Below, in pieces: positions 1 to 6,697 of a stretch of DNA of 10,417 bases. Within the stretch, counting starts at the first letter, position 1, and each line of letters opens with the position of its first letter. Made by a program: the position numbers and the translations under genes. The DNA lies in NCBI GenBank assembly GCA_947303105.1, contig CAMYXQ010000023.1:1-10417 (forward strand), read 5' to 3'. The notes under the pieces were generated by a model that searched no databases, had not been told where the DNA came from, and was given only the letters and a program-made list of their open reading frames with translations. The stretch comes from an uncultured Caryophanales bacterium (GTDB taxonomy: Bacteria > Bacillota_I > Bacilli_A > RFN20 > CAG-826).

Positions 1-1768
1 CCTTGGCCTTTTCCTGCTCGGCGATGGTGTCCTTGGTGACGGCGTTGGTCAGCGTGCGGTTCTCATAAGAGTCGTCCTGGAGGTTCTCCTGGAAAATCCT
101 GCGGAGATTCTCCGGAGCGAAACGGCGCATGAGGTCGTCATCGAATGAGACGAAGAACCGGCTATAACCAGGGTCGCCCTGGCGGCCGGAACGGCCACGC
201 AGCTGGTTGTCGATACGGCGCGATTCGTGGCGTTCTGTGCCGAAAACGCATAAACCGCCAAGGTCTTTGGATTCTTGCGGCAACTTGATGTCGGTACCAC
301 GGCCGGCCATGTTGGTCGCGAGGGTGACTGCGCCCACTTCGCCAGCGTGCGAGATGATTTCCGCTTCGCGAGCCTGGTTTTTCGCGTTCAACACTTCGTG
401 CGGAATACCCGCCTTAGTGAGAAGCTCAGAGATTTCTTCGTTGGATTCGACGGAGACGGTACCGATCAAAACCGGCTGGCCTTTCTCGTGGCGTTCTTTA
501 ACGGCCTTGACAAGGGCTTTGAGCTTGGCCTCATGGGTACCGAAGATCAAATCGGTGTCATCGATACGGATGACGGGGCGGTTCGGCGGAACGCAGACGA
601 CCTTCATGTTATAGATCGATTCGAATTCTTCCTCCTCGGTCTTGGCTGTGCCGGTCATGCCGCCGATCTTGTGATAGAGGCGGAAGAAGTTCTGGTAGGT
701 AATGGTGGCCATGACGGTCGTTTCTTGCTTGATCTCGACGCCTTCTTTGGCCTGGATGGCTTGCTGCAAACCATCGTTATATTCACGACCCGGCATAATA
801 CGACCAGTGAACTGGTCGATAAGTTGAATCTGGCGATCTTTGTCGACCATGTATTCAACGTCACGAGCCATGATATAGTTGGCTTTGAGGGCCTGGTGGA
901 TACGGTGAACCAAGTCTTGGTTTTCCGGATCGTAAAGGTTACGAACGCCAAACATGCGTTCGGCTTTTTCGTTGCCGGAATCGGTGAGAGAGCAGGTCTT
1001 GTCTTTGACATCGATTTCGTAATCGACGTTTTTCTTGAGGTACTTAACGAAGCGGTCAGCGACCTGATATTGGCTGGCTGGGGCACGGGCGCCACCGGAG
1101 ATGATGAGTGGCGTACGGGATTCGTCGATGAGAATGGAGTCGGCTTCGTCGACGACGCAGAACTCTAAGCCACGAAGGACGCGGCCGGCGAGATTCGGCG
1201 CCATGTTGTCACGAAGATAGTCGAAACCCAATTCGGAGTTGGTGCTGTAGGTGATATCACAATTGTAGGCGTCACGTTTCTCGGACGAGGTCTTGGCGGC
1301 GAGGTTCACGCCAACGGTCAGGCCGAGGAAACGATAGATCTGGCCCATCCATTCAGCGTCACGTTGAGCGAGGTATTCGTTAACGGTGATGACGTGGACG
1401 CCTTTGCCGGTGAGAGCATTCAAATAAACTGCCATCGTCGCGGTTAAGGTTTTACCTTCGCCGGTCTTTAACTCAGCGATGTCGCCGTTGTTCAAAACCA
1501 AAGAGCCCATGATCTGGACCTTGAATGGTTTCTCGTGAAGGATACGCCATGCGGCTTCACGAGCGACGGCGAAAGCTTCGTATTTGATGTCGTCGAGCGA
1601 TTCGCCTTTTTGGAGACGTTCTTTGAATTCGGCGGTTTTGCCGGCGAGTTCTTCGTCAGTTAACGCCGTCATTTGCTCGTCATAAGCCATGACTCTTTCG
1701 GCTTCGCGAGCGTAGCGGTTGACCTCTTTTTGGTCGAAGTGGAATATCTTTTCAAAAATGTTTGCCAT
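1..1768 (-). CDS. secA: SecA preprotein translocase ATPase (partial, C-terminus beyond left edge)
   Basis: ATPase motor that drives unfolded preproteins through the SecYEG channel at the cytoplasmic membrane. The first 589 codons are visible and open to the window edge, out of roughly 800 usual in Gram-positives. Seen in the translation: N-terminus MANIFEKIF, Walker A GEGKT (about residues 103-107), GFDYLRDNM (181-189), Walker B VVDEAD (205-210), LIDESRTPLIISG, GMTGTAKTEEEEF, and the second helicase domain with ATNMAGRGTDI, GTERHESRRIDNQLRGRSGRQGDPG. The start ATG at 1768-1766 has GAGGTG (1779-1774) five bases upstream. What lies off the edge would be the end of the helical scaffold/wing region and any zinc-binding tail. 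It follows comFC but has its own promoter. In many Firmicutes hpf lies just before secA; it is absent here. Identity is certain; only completeness is unknown. Confidence 0.98.
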   Translation of the reverse strand, partial: MANIFEKIFHFDQKEVNRYAREAERVMAYDEQMTALTDEELAGKTAEFKERLQKGESLDDIKYEAFAVAREAAWRILHEKPFKVQIMGSLVLNNGDIAELKTGEGKTLTATMAVYLNALTGKGVHVITVNEYLAQRDAEWMGQIYRFLGLTVGVNLAAKTSSEKRDAYNCDITYSTNSELGFDYLRDNMAPNLAGRVLRGLEFCVVDEADSILIDESRTPLIISGGARAPASQYQVADRFVKYLKKNVDYEIDVKDKTCSLTDSGNEKAERMFGVRNLYDPENQDLVHRIHQALKANYIMARDVEYMVDKDRQIQLIDQFTGRIMPGREYNDGLQQAIQAKEGVEIKQETTVMATITYQNFFRLYHKIGGMTGTAKTEEEEFESIYNMKVVCVPPNRPVIRIDDTDLIFGTHEAKLKALVKAVKERHEKGQPVLIGTVSVESNEEISELLTKAGIPHEVLNAKNQAREAEIISHAGEVGAVTLATNMAGRGTDIKLPQESKDLGGLCVFGTERHESRRIDNQLRGRSGRQGDPGYSRFFVSFDDDLMRRFAPENLRRIFQENLQDDSYENRTLTNAVTKDTIAEQEKAK

Positions 1769-1780
1769 CTTAGCACCTCG

Positions 1781-1800
1781 TAAAATCGTTTAAGATTTTA
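1781..1800. repeat. Inverted repeat overlapping the secA -10 box
   Basis: TAAAATC (1781-1787) and GATTTTA (1794-1800) form a perfect 7-bp dyad with a 6-nt centre. It covers the predicted -10 box and start site of secA and ends one base before the Shine-Dalgarno sequence. It could be an operator or just AT-rich promoter sequence. The stem is too weak and poorly placed for a terminator. Confidence 0.4.
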
Positions 1801-1823
1801 TCAAACTATGTTCATTGTGGCAA
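1795..1823 (-). promoter_or_regulatory. Predicted sigma-A type promoter of secA
   Basis: On the minus strand a -35 box TTGCCA (1823-1818) is followed by a 17-bp spacer and a -10 box TAAAAT (1800-1795). Each matches five of six consensus bases at the optimal spacing. Transcription would start near 1788, leaving a leader of about 20 nt that holds the GAGGTG ribosome binding site. Seen in sequence; function is inferred. Confidence 0.65.
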
Positions 1824-1840
1824 TTAAGCATTTGCTTAAT
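1823..1840. repeat. Inverted repeat at the comFC stop, abutting the secA -35 box
   Basis: ATTAAGCA (1823-1830) and TGCTTAAT (1833-1840) are perfect inverted arms around TT, giving a 7- to 8-bp hairpin. It includes the TAA stop of comFC (1838-1836) and touches the secA -35 box. Read in the comFC direction it is followed by TGCCACAATG with no T-tract, so it is not a convincing intrinsic terminator. It could be an operator or an RNA 3' end stabiliser. Confidence 0.4.
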
Positions 1841-2525
1841 CGCGTAATGTCCGCCCCATCGTGAACACGACGATCTTCTTCGGGTGGCACTTATCAAGGA
1901 GGGAAACGCAGGCTCGGATCGTTGATCCGGTTGTGCATAAATCATCGACAAGAAGCACCTTTTTCCCTTCTAGGGACGGCCCGTTGCTGAGCCGGATATG
2001 ACGTCCGATTTTGCGGCGTTCTAAAAGATGGAGGTCAGCTTGTTTCACGTCAGCGGTTTTCACTAATCGATCGACGACGGGCAAATCTAAAGACGAAAAC
2101 ATTGCCCGCACATGATTGAACCCGCGCCGAGCATCGCGTTCGCCGAAACTGGGCACAGGCACGATGGTATACCCGTGGAAGCGGAGGCGCATCCACCACC
2201 GCTGGTTGGCGAAAAACGCGTCTTTCAATTCATAATCGCCGCATCCTTTAAATCGATACAGAATGCTGCGAATCGTCTCATTGTAGTCATAGAGCCAATA
2301 GAGTTTGCGGCCAGCGATCCGCCCTTTCCGCAACCGGGGTTGCATCGCCTTCTGGCATTTGGAGCAAAGGGGCGAATCCGCTCCGGCGCGGCACCACCGA
2401 ACGTCGGTGATCGGATCGAAACATACCTTACAAAAAGGTATTGCAGTATTTGATTTCGGATACGCTTCGTTCCATGGCTGGCGTTCGGTTGCCGGCGAAG
2501 AACCAAACGTCCCCGCCGGGCGCAT
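1836..2525 (-). CDS. comFC: ComFC/GntX-type phosphoribosyltransferase-like competence protein
   Basis: Family needed for DNA uptake in transformation, partner of ComFA; the fold is that of a type I phosphoribosyltransferase. Seen: a Cys4 zinc finger (CKVC and CSKC, residues 32-35 and 54-57 from the ATG at 2525), RGFNH (about 134-138), and the PRPP-loop motif VLLVDDLCTTGST ending near residue 202. The start is uncertain. The zinc finger normally begins a few residues from the N-terminus, yet the nearest in-frame ATG upstream (2525) overlaps comFA by 98 nt. It does have GGAGG (2537-2533) seven bases before it. An ATA at 2441-2439 would give the family-like start (M)PFCKVC and a 201-aa protein but has no clear Shine-Dalgarno sequence. 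The next ATG (2345) would delete the zinc finger. An ATG at 2576 is also possible but lies deeper in comFA. Product confident, start not. Confidence 0.88.
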   Translation of the reverse strand: MRPAGTFGSSPATERQPWNEAYPKSNTAIPFCKVCFDPITDVRWCRAGADSPLCSKCQKAMQPRLRKGRIAGRKLYWLYDYNETIRSILYRFKGCGDYELKDAFFANQRWWMRLRFHGYTIVPVPSFGERDARRGFNHVRAMFSSLDLPVVDRLVKTADVKQADLHLLERRKIGRHIRLSNGPSLEGKKVLLVDDLCTTGSTIRACVSLLDKCHPKKIVVFTMGRTLRD

Positions 2526-3576
2526 CGAACTTCCTCCCGACCCGGCCGGCAATTTGGATGAGTGTGCTTGAATCATAGATATCCTCCCTATCAGAATGCA
2601 GGACGATCACCTGCAGATTTTTGACCGTCACGCCTCTTTCCAAGACAGAGGTTGTGACGAGAAATTTGTATTTACCGTGCTTAAAAGCGCGAATAATCTC
2701 TTCGCGTTTTTTCTTTTGGCTGTGAACGGCCGCACCATAAGGAACGAAATGGCGGAGAAAACGGAATGTCTTTTCGCATTCGGAAATGGTTGGGGCGAAA
2801 ACAAAAACCGGATGGCGTTCTTTTTGATAGCGGCGTAGCAAAACGATTGTTTTTAGGAGTGAAACGAAGTAGGGGTAAACCTTGATTTTCGGAATCGGGA
2901 TTTCCCGTTTATGGAAGCGTGTCCTTAATTCGAGAATCGCCCGCCCCGGTTGTTGATAAATCTTCAAGTCTTTGGCGGACGGGGTTGCGCTCATAACGAT
3001 GGTTGAACCGCGAGCGGCGCGCTCGGCCATCGCCGCTAACGTTTCATCGCCCCGATATGGAAACGCATCGATTTCATCCATGACGAGCAGATCGAAAATC
3101 TTGGGGTACCTGTATAGCTGATGGGTGGTTAAAACAACTACATCTCCCAATAAAACGTTGGTATGCCCGCCATAAACGGCGATGACTTTGTCTTCCGGAA
3201 AAGCATCTTTCAAACGCCAATACAACTCAATGACAACGTCACGTCTAGGCACCGCGAAAGCGACGCGGCCGCCCTTCCGCAGACAATCCGCAATCGCCCC
3301 ATACACAAGCTCGGTCTTGCCCGCCCCACACACGGCGTACACCAATGTATTTATGCCGTTTGAACAATTGTTTCTGATTTTATCAGAAATATCTTTTTGT
3401 TCTGGCGATAATGGATAGTGCAAAACCAAAGGCGAAGCACTGGGTTGCCGAGGTGCGTCTTTGACCTCAACGCCTGAAAACGAAATGCACCTGCGACAAT
3501 AAGGTTTGCCGTTCAGGTGACCAATGTATCGGGGGTTTCTATTTCCACAACGTTCGCAACAAAAAAGATCGCCCAT
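2428..3576 (-). CDS. comFA: ComFA, ATP-dependent competence helicase/translocase
   Basis: DEAD-box-like ATPase of the competence machinery, thought to power import of single-stranded DNA through the ComEC channel. The 382-aa translation shows an N-terminal Cys4 zinc finger (C7/C10 and C27/C30), Walker A CGAGKT (83-88), Walker B DEID followed by AFPY (167-173, the family's DEvDAFPy motif), motif III SAT (196-198), motif V TTSVLERGVTV (308-318) and motif VI QIAGRVGRK (341-349). It ends a few residues after the region matching the usual family C-terminus, so it looks complete; the N-terminal extension is short compared with B. subtilis ComFA. The ATG at 3576 is the only suitable start: an in-frame TGA lies 15 nt upstream. 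No convincing Shine-Dalgarno sequence precedes it. It lies 37 nt after rpiB and overlaps the comFC frame at its 3' end. No comFB gene is present between comFA and comFC. Confidence 0.95.
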   Translation of the reverse strand: MGDLFCCERCGNRNPRYIGHLNGKPYCRRCISFSGVEVKDAPRQPSASPLVLHYPLSPEQKDISDKIRNNCSNGINTLVYAVCGAGKTELVYGAIADCLRKGGRVAFAVPRRDVVIELYWRLKDAFPEDKVIAVYGGHTNVLLGDVVVLTTHQLYRYPKIFDLLVMDEIDAFPYRGDETLAAMAERAARGSTIVMSATPSAKDLKIYQQPGRAILELRTRFHKREIPIPKIKVYPYFVSLLKTIVLLRRYQKERHPVFVFAPTISECEKTFRFLRHFVPYGAAVHSQKKKREEIIRAFKHGKYKFLVTTSVLERGVTVKNLQVIVLHSDREDIYDSSTLIQIAGRVGRKFDAPGGDVWFFAGNRTPAMERSVSEIKYCNTFL

Positions 3577-3612
3577 ACCAATGAATAGTCAGGACGATCG
3601 ATTTTTTACAAA

Positions 3613-4053
3613 TTATTTGCGTTCAAGTTCGGAAAGAAGCTCAACGCGCTTTTGGTGGCGGCCACCCGCGAAAGGTGTCGCAAGGAAGAGATCCACACGG
3701 CGCAAGACGTCTGCGACCTCCATGTAACGGGCGCCAAAAGAAATCACATTGGCGTCATTGTGCTCGCGGAGGAGGCGGGAAACCTCATCGTTATAGCCAA
3801 TGCCGGCACGGACTCCGGGAATCTTGTTACAAGCCATCATGATGCCTTCGCCGGATCCACAGCAGATAATACCGAAGTCGGCGCGCTTTTCGGACACGGC
3901 TCTGCCGACTGCCGCGCCAAACACCGGATAGTCAACGGAATCAAGGCTATTGGTGCCGCAATCAATCACTTCATAACCTTTATCCAGCAAGTACTTATGG
4001 ATTTCCGCTTTCAGCGGATAACCTGCGTGATCACTACCAATCGCGATCTTCAT
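3613..4053 (-). CDS. rpiB: Ribose-5-phosphate isomerase B (RpiB/LacAB family)
   Basis: Interconverts ribose 5-phosphate and ribulose 5-phosphate in the pentose phosphate pathway. The 146-aa protein begins MKIAIGSDHAG, the family's phosphate- and substrate-binding N-terminus. It carries SVDYP (39-43), the catalytic-cysteine segment GIICCGSGEG (61-70, with Cys65 in the position of the family's catalytic Cys), REHNDANV (96-103) with the conserved His, and FAGGRHQ (128-134). The start at 4053 is chosen because GGAGG (4066-4062) lies eight bases upstream and the ATG overlaps the tsaC stop as ATGA, indicating translational coupling. A TTG start 15 nt earlier is less likely. LacA/LacB galactose-6-phosphate isomerases share the fold, but the single copy and the location beside tsaC-prmC-prfA fit the Firmicutes rpiB (ywlF) locus. 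Confidence 0.93.
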   Translation of the reverse strand: MKIAIGSDHAGYPLKAEIHKYLLDKGYEVIDCGTNSLDSVDYPVFGAAVGRAVSEKRADFGIICCGSGEGIMMACNKIPGVRAGIGYNDEVSRLLREHNDANVISFGARYMEVADVLRRVDLFLATPFAGGRHQKRVELLSELERK

Positions 4054-4658
4054 TGTAGTTTCCTCCAATATGCTTCAATGTCGGCAAAGGGGATGGAACC
4101 CTCTCGAATCAATTTAATACCCGATGGGTCGGTCAAATCAACAATTGTGGTCGGCGTGCAGGAGACGCATTCGCCTTTGGCGATGAACGCAACATCATCC
4201 GCAAATTCTTTTTCCACTTCCTCATATTTCACGAGCGGCTTTTCGCCAGACCGATTGGCGCTGGTAACCAAACATGGTTTTCCGGTCTCTCTCAGCAACT
4301 CACTGATCGCTTTGTCGGCAGGAATGCGAACACCCACGATTCCGGTGCCCAACGTGGCCTGAAATGGCAAATCCGGGCGAGAATGTACCAAAAAAGTGAT
4401 TTCTCCTGGCAAGAAACGGCGGAGCGTTTTTTCGGTCTTCCGATCAGCGATCAAATACTTCATCGCTTCTTCTAAACCCGAGAACATAACGGAGAAGGGT
4501 TTTTCGGGTGGGCGGCGTTTGATTTGGCAAAGCTCACGATAGGCATTCTCGTCATCAAAAATCACGCCGATTCCGTAAACCGTTTCGGTGGGGAAACAGA
4601 CAACTTTTCCTTCCTTCAAGAAGGATGAAGTAATGCGGATGTCATTTTCAGGCATCAT
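4050..4658 (-). CDS. tsaC: L-threonylcarbamoyladenylate synthase, short TsaC/YrdC type
   Basis: Makes threonylcarbamoyl-AMP from threonine, bicarbonate and ATP, the first step of the t6A37 modification of ANN-decoding tRNAs. The 202-aa protein is one YrdC/Sua5 domain: PTETVYGIG (23-31), KRRPPEKPFSVM (48-59), LPGEITFLV (83-91), GVRIP (109-113) and TSANRSG (132-138). It lacks the extra C-terminal Sua5 domain of the longer B. subtilis YwlC form. The common PGPxT motif reads PGEIT here, a minor deviation. The gene begins with tandem ATGs (4658 and 4655) preceded by AAGGAG (4670-4665), six bases before the first. It overlaps the prmC stop by 11 nt and ends in an ATGA overlap with rpiB. A longer upstream start at 4712 would only read prmC sequence in another frame. 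Confidence 0.95.
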   Translation of the reverse strand: MMPENDIRITSSFLKEGKVVCFPTETVYGIGVIFDDENAYRELCQIKRRPPEKPFSVMFSGLEEAMKYLIADRKTEKTLRRFLPGEITFLVHSRPDLPFQATLGTGIVGVRIPADKAISELLRETGKPCLVTSANRSGEKPLVKYEEVEKEFADDVAFIAKGECVSCTPTTIVDLTDPSGIKLIREGSIPFADIEAYWRKLQ

Positions 4659-5511
4659 AATCGTCTCCTTCCAAATACACAAACAAGAAGCGGGCGTCGC
4701 CCGAGAGATCATTCACAAACTCATAACGATAGCGGCTTAGATATTTCTCCATCAGGCCCGTTAGCCATTCGACCAGGTCGGGCGAGATTTCAAATGCCAT
4801 GAAGAGAGCGCCCTTCTTTACTTTGTAAATATCGCGGAAAATCTTCTCATAGACGCTATTGTTTTTATCCAGCCACAGAGCAGACCCCGGTTCATAGTCT
4901 CTAACCGAGGGTTGCGCATCGTTTTCATTGACAATATATGGGGGGTTGCAAACAAGGATGTCGATTTTTGTCATTTCTTTGATGAATGGAGCGAGCGAAT
5001 CGCCTTCGACAACCTGGACGGAAGTCTTATATTTGGCGAAATTGCCTTTCGCGACCTCCAAAGCATCCTTGCTGATATCCGATGCCATCATAACCCAATG
5101 TGGGAAGGCGGATTTAAGACCTAAAGTAATCGCCCCACTACCGGTTCCGATGTCCGCGCAGACCAAATAATTGCGCGGATCGAAATAGTCGCTGATCTTT
5201 TCAGTCACCAAGGCAACAAGCTCTTCGGTTTCGCCCCTCGGGATCAAGACGCGCTTATCAACATGGAGTTTCAAACCCAAAAAGCGGGCCTCTTGAATGA
5301 TATATTCCACCGGTTCCCCGTTTTTGAGGCGATCATATTGGCTTTCAAACAAGGTGGGGTGGGTCATTTCTTTGTCGCGGGAATAGATGACATCAATCTG
5401 TTGATCGAGGTTTTCATCATAGGCAATTAAAAGACGGATATCCGCAGAAGAAATCCCAAATTCCTTGCAATTTTCAATCGCTTTATAGTAAATCTCGCCA
5501 ATTGTCGGCAT
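4648..5511 (-). CDS. prmC: PrmC, release factor N5-glutamine methyltransferase
   Basis: SAM-dependent enzyme that methylates the glutamine of the GGQ motif in RF1 and RF2, increasing peptide release efficiency. The 287-aa protein has an N-terminal helical substrate-binding domain, then LIPRGETEELV (89-99, usually PRpETE), SAM motif I ADIGTGSGAI (119-128), the acidic SASDIS-like motif ASDIS (143-147) and the catalytic NPPY (189-192), followed by YEPGSALW. It begins one base after the TAA of prfA, with GAAGGA (5524-5519) inside the prfA end as its ribosome binding site, seven bases from the ATG. Its direct substrate, RF1, is therefore made from the gene just upstream. TGA is the stop codon. Confidence 0.97.
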   Translation of the reverse strand: MPTIGEIYYKAIENCKEFGISSADIRLLIAYDENLDQQIDVIYSRDKEMTHPTLFESQYDRLKNGEPVEYIIQEARFLGLKLHVDKRVLIPRGETEELVALVTEKISDYFDPRNYLVCADIGTGSGAITLGLKSAFPHWVMMASDISKDALEVAKGNFAKYKTSVQVVEGDSLAPFIKEMTKIDILVCNPPYIVNENDAQPSVRDYEPGSALWLDKNNSVYEKIFRDIYKVKKGALFMAFEISPDLVEWLTGLMEKYLSRYRYEFVNDLSGDARFLFVYLEGDDYDA

Positions 5512-5512
5512 T

Positions 5513-6592
5513 TTATTGTCCTTCTTCCAATAGGCGTTGTTCTTGGTCGTAATGGATCAAAGCATCGATGATGCTATCTAATTCGCCCTCCATGACACGG
5601 TCCAAGGTATTGGTTGTGAAGCCAATGCGATGATCGGTAACCCGGTTCTGGGGGTAGTTATAAGTACGGATTTTTTCGGAGCGTTCGCCGGTGCCAACCT
5701 TCAAACGTCTTTCCGAGGCACGAGCGCTGTCTTCTTTCTCCTGGAAATAGGCTTTGACCTTGGCGCGGATCATCCGCATACAGATTTCTTTGTTCTGCAG
5801 CTGGGCTTTTTCTGTTTGGCAAGACACAACAATCCCGGTCGGAATATGGGTGATACGGACGGCGCTTTCGGTCTTGTTAACATTCTGTCCACCGGCACCT
5901 TGGCTGCGATATGTATCGATTTTCAGGTCATTTGGATTGATCTGGACATCCACTTCTTCTGCTTCGGGCATGACCAAAACGGTCGCGGTCGATGTGTGGA
6001 TGCGCCCGGACGCTTCGGTCTTGGGCACGCGCTGAACGCGATGCGCGCCGGATTCAAACTTTAGTTTGGAATATACGTTTTCGCCACGGACCATACAAGA
6101 AACATAGGAGTAGCCACCTGCGGTGCCCTCTTCTCCATCAAGGAAACGAATCGTCCATCCCTGCATTTCCGCATAGCGGGAGTACATGCGAAGCAAATCG
6201 CCCGCAAAAATATTCGCTTCATCTCCGCCTACGGCTCCGCGAATCTCAACGATGATGTTCTTCGAATCGTTGGGATCCACTGGCAGAAGAAGAGTTTTTA
6301 ACTCATCTTCGAGGCGGGCCATCTCTTCTTCGTCCTGCTTGCGCTGCTCGCGAGCGAACTCGGAAAGCTCAGGATCGCCGGAAGAGATAATTTCCATGGC
6401 ATCCTGGATATCGTGTTCGAGGAATTCGTACCGGGAAAAGGCTTCGTACGCCGGACGAAGCGATGCTTGTTCTTTAGAGAGATCGGTCAAACTTTGGATG
6501 TTGTTCGAAAAATCTTTTTCGCTTAATTCCTTTTCAATCTCTTCGTAACGTAATTTCGTGGCGGCAAGCCGCTTTCTCATGCTCTCTTCCAT
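5513..6592 (-). CDS. prfA: Peptide chain release factor 1 (RF1)
   Basis: Recognises UAA and UAG stop codons in the ribosomal A site and triggers peptide hydrolysis. The 359-aa protein is full length. Diagnostic residues are the PxT codon-reading motif (P190-K191-T192 in RVPKTEASGRIHTS; RF2 would have SPF) and the GGQ catalytic loop (234-236, GAGGQNVNKTESAVR); Q236 is the expected PrmC target. The region GERSEKIRTYNYPQNRVTDHRIG (residues about 302 to 324) is typical of RF1. The ATG at 6592 is preceded six bases upstream by AAGGA (6603-6599); an internal ATG four codons on is possible. It is the first gene of the minus-strand operon and diverges from dnaX. Confidence 0.98.
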   Translation of the reverse strand: MEESMRKRLAATKLRYEEIEKELSEKDFSNNIQSLTDLSKEQASLRPAYEAFSRYEFLEHDIQDAMEIISSGDPELSEFAREQRKQDEEEMARLEDELKTLLLPVDPNDSKNIIVEIRGAVGGDEANIFAGDLLRMYSRYAEMQGWTIRFLDGEEGTAGGYSYVSCMVRGENVYSKLKFESGAHRVQRVPKTEASGRIHTSTATVLVMPEAEEVDVQINPNDLKIDTYRSQGAGGQNVNKTESAVRITHIPTGIVVSCQTEKAQLQNKEICMRMIRAKVKAYFQEKEDSARASERRLKVGTGERSEKIRTYNYPQNRVTDHRIGFTTNTLDRVMEGELDSIIDALIHYDQEQRLLEEGQ

Positions 6593-6598
6593 ACTAAA

Positions 6599-6603
6599 TC
6601 CTT
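6599..6603 (-). promoter_or_regulatory. Ribosome binding site of prfA
   Basis: AAGGA lies six bases upstream of the ATG at 6592 and supports that start over the in-frame ATG at 6580. Confidence 0.6.
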
Positions 6604-6615
6604 CGAGGCGGCAAG

Positions 6616-6624
6616 ATTATATCA
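6616..6624 (-). promoter_or_regulatory. Extended -10 promoter of the prfA operon
   Basis: The minus strand reads TGATATAAT, a perfect -10 hexamer (6621-6616) with the TGn extension (6624-6622). No good -35 hexamer sits 16-18 bp upstream, which extended -10 promoters tolerate. Transcription would start near 6609, leaving a leader of about 17 nt that includes the prfA Shine-Dalgarno sequence. It probably drives prfA through comFC. Confidence 0.65.
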
Positions 6625-6646
6625 TGCCCGGCCAGATAAATATATC

Positions 6647-6671
6647 CCACTTCTCACTAGTGAGAATGTGG
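6647..6671. promoter_or_regulatory. Palindromic operator-like element between prfA and dnaX
   Basis: The core TTCTCACTAGTGAGAA (6651-6666) is a perfect 16-bp palindrome. The flanks continue the symmetry: CCAC (6647-6650) and GTGG (6668-6671), with one extra T at 6667. It lies about 42-57 bp upstream of the predicted prfA start site and over the -35 region of dnaX. There is no T-tract on either side, so it is not a terminator. It does not match CIRCE, CtsR or Gram-positive LexA sites as I know them. A regulator binding here is inferred, not shown. Confidence 0.6.
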
Positions 6672-6680
6672 CAACGAAGT

Positions 6681-6686
6681 TATAAT
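6681..6686 (+). promoter_or_regulatory. Predicted -10 box of dnaX
   Basis: A perfect TATAAT ends 11 nt before the dnaX ATG, so transcription would begin about five bases from the start codon. The -35 position is weak (at best four of six matches) and is occupied by the palindrome. There is no TGn extension. Confidence 0.5.
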
Positions 6687-6697
6687 GTTAGACGATT

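Noticed and set aside
275..1168. A 297-codon open frame on the plus strand antisense to secA
   Set aside because: It lies wholly inside the conserved secA coding sequence, its translation matches no family I know, and it has no promoter or ribosome binding site context. It is a shadow of secA codon bias.
1823..1840. Rho-independent terminator after comFC
   Set aside because: The hairpin is short and AT-rich and is followed by TGCCACAATG rather than a T-tract; it also overlaps the comFC stop and abuts the secA -35 box.
4648..4712. Longer N-terminus for tsaC from an ATG at 4712
   Set aside because: The extra 18 residues are prmC sequence read in another frame, while tandem ATGs at 4658/4655 follow a well-placed AAGGAG and give the normal YrdC length.
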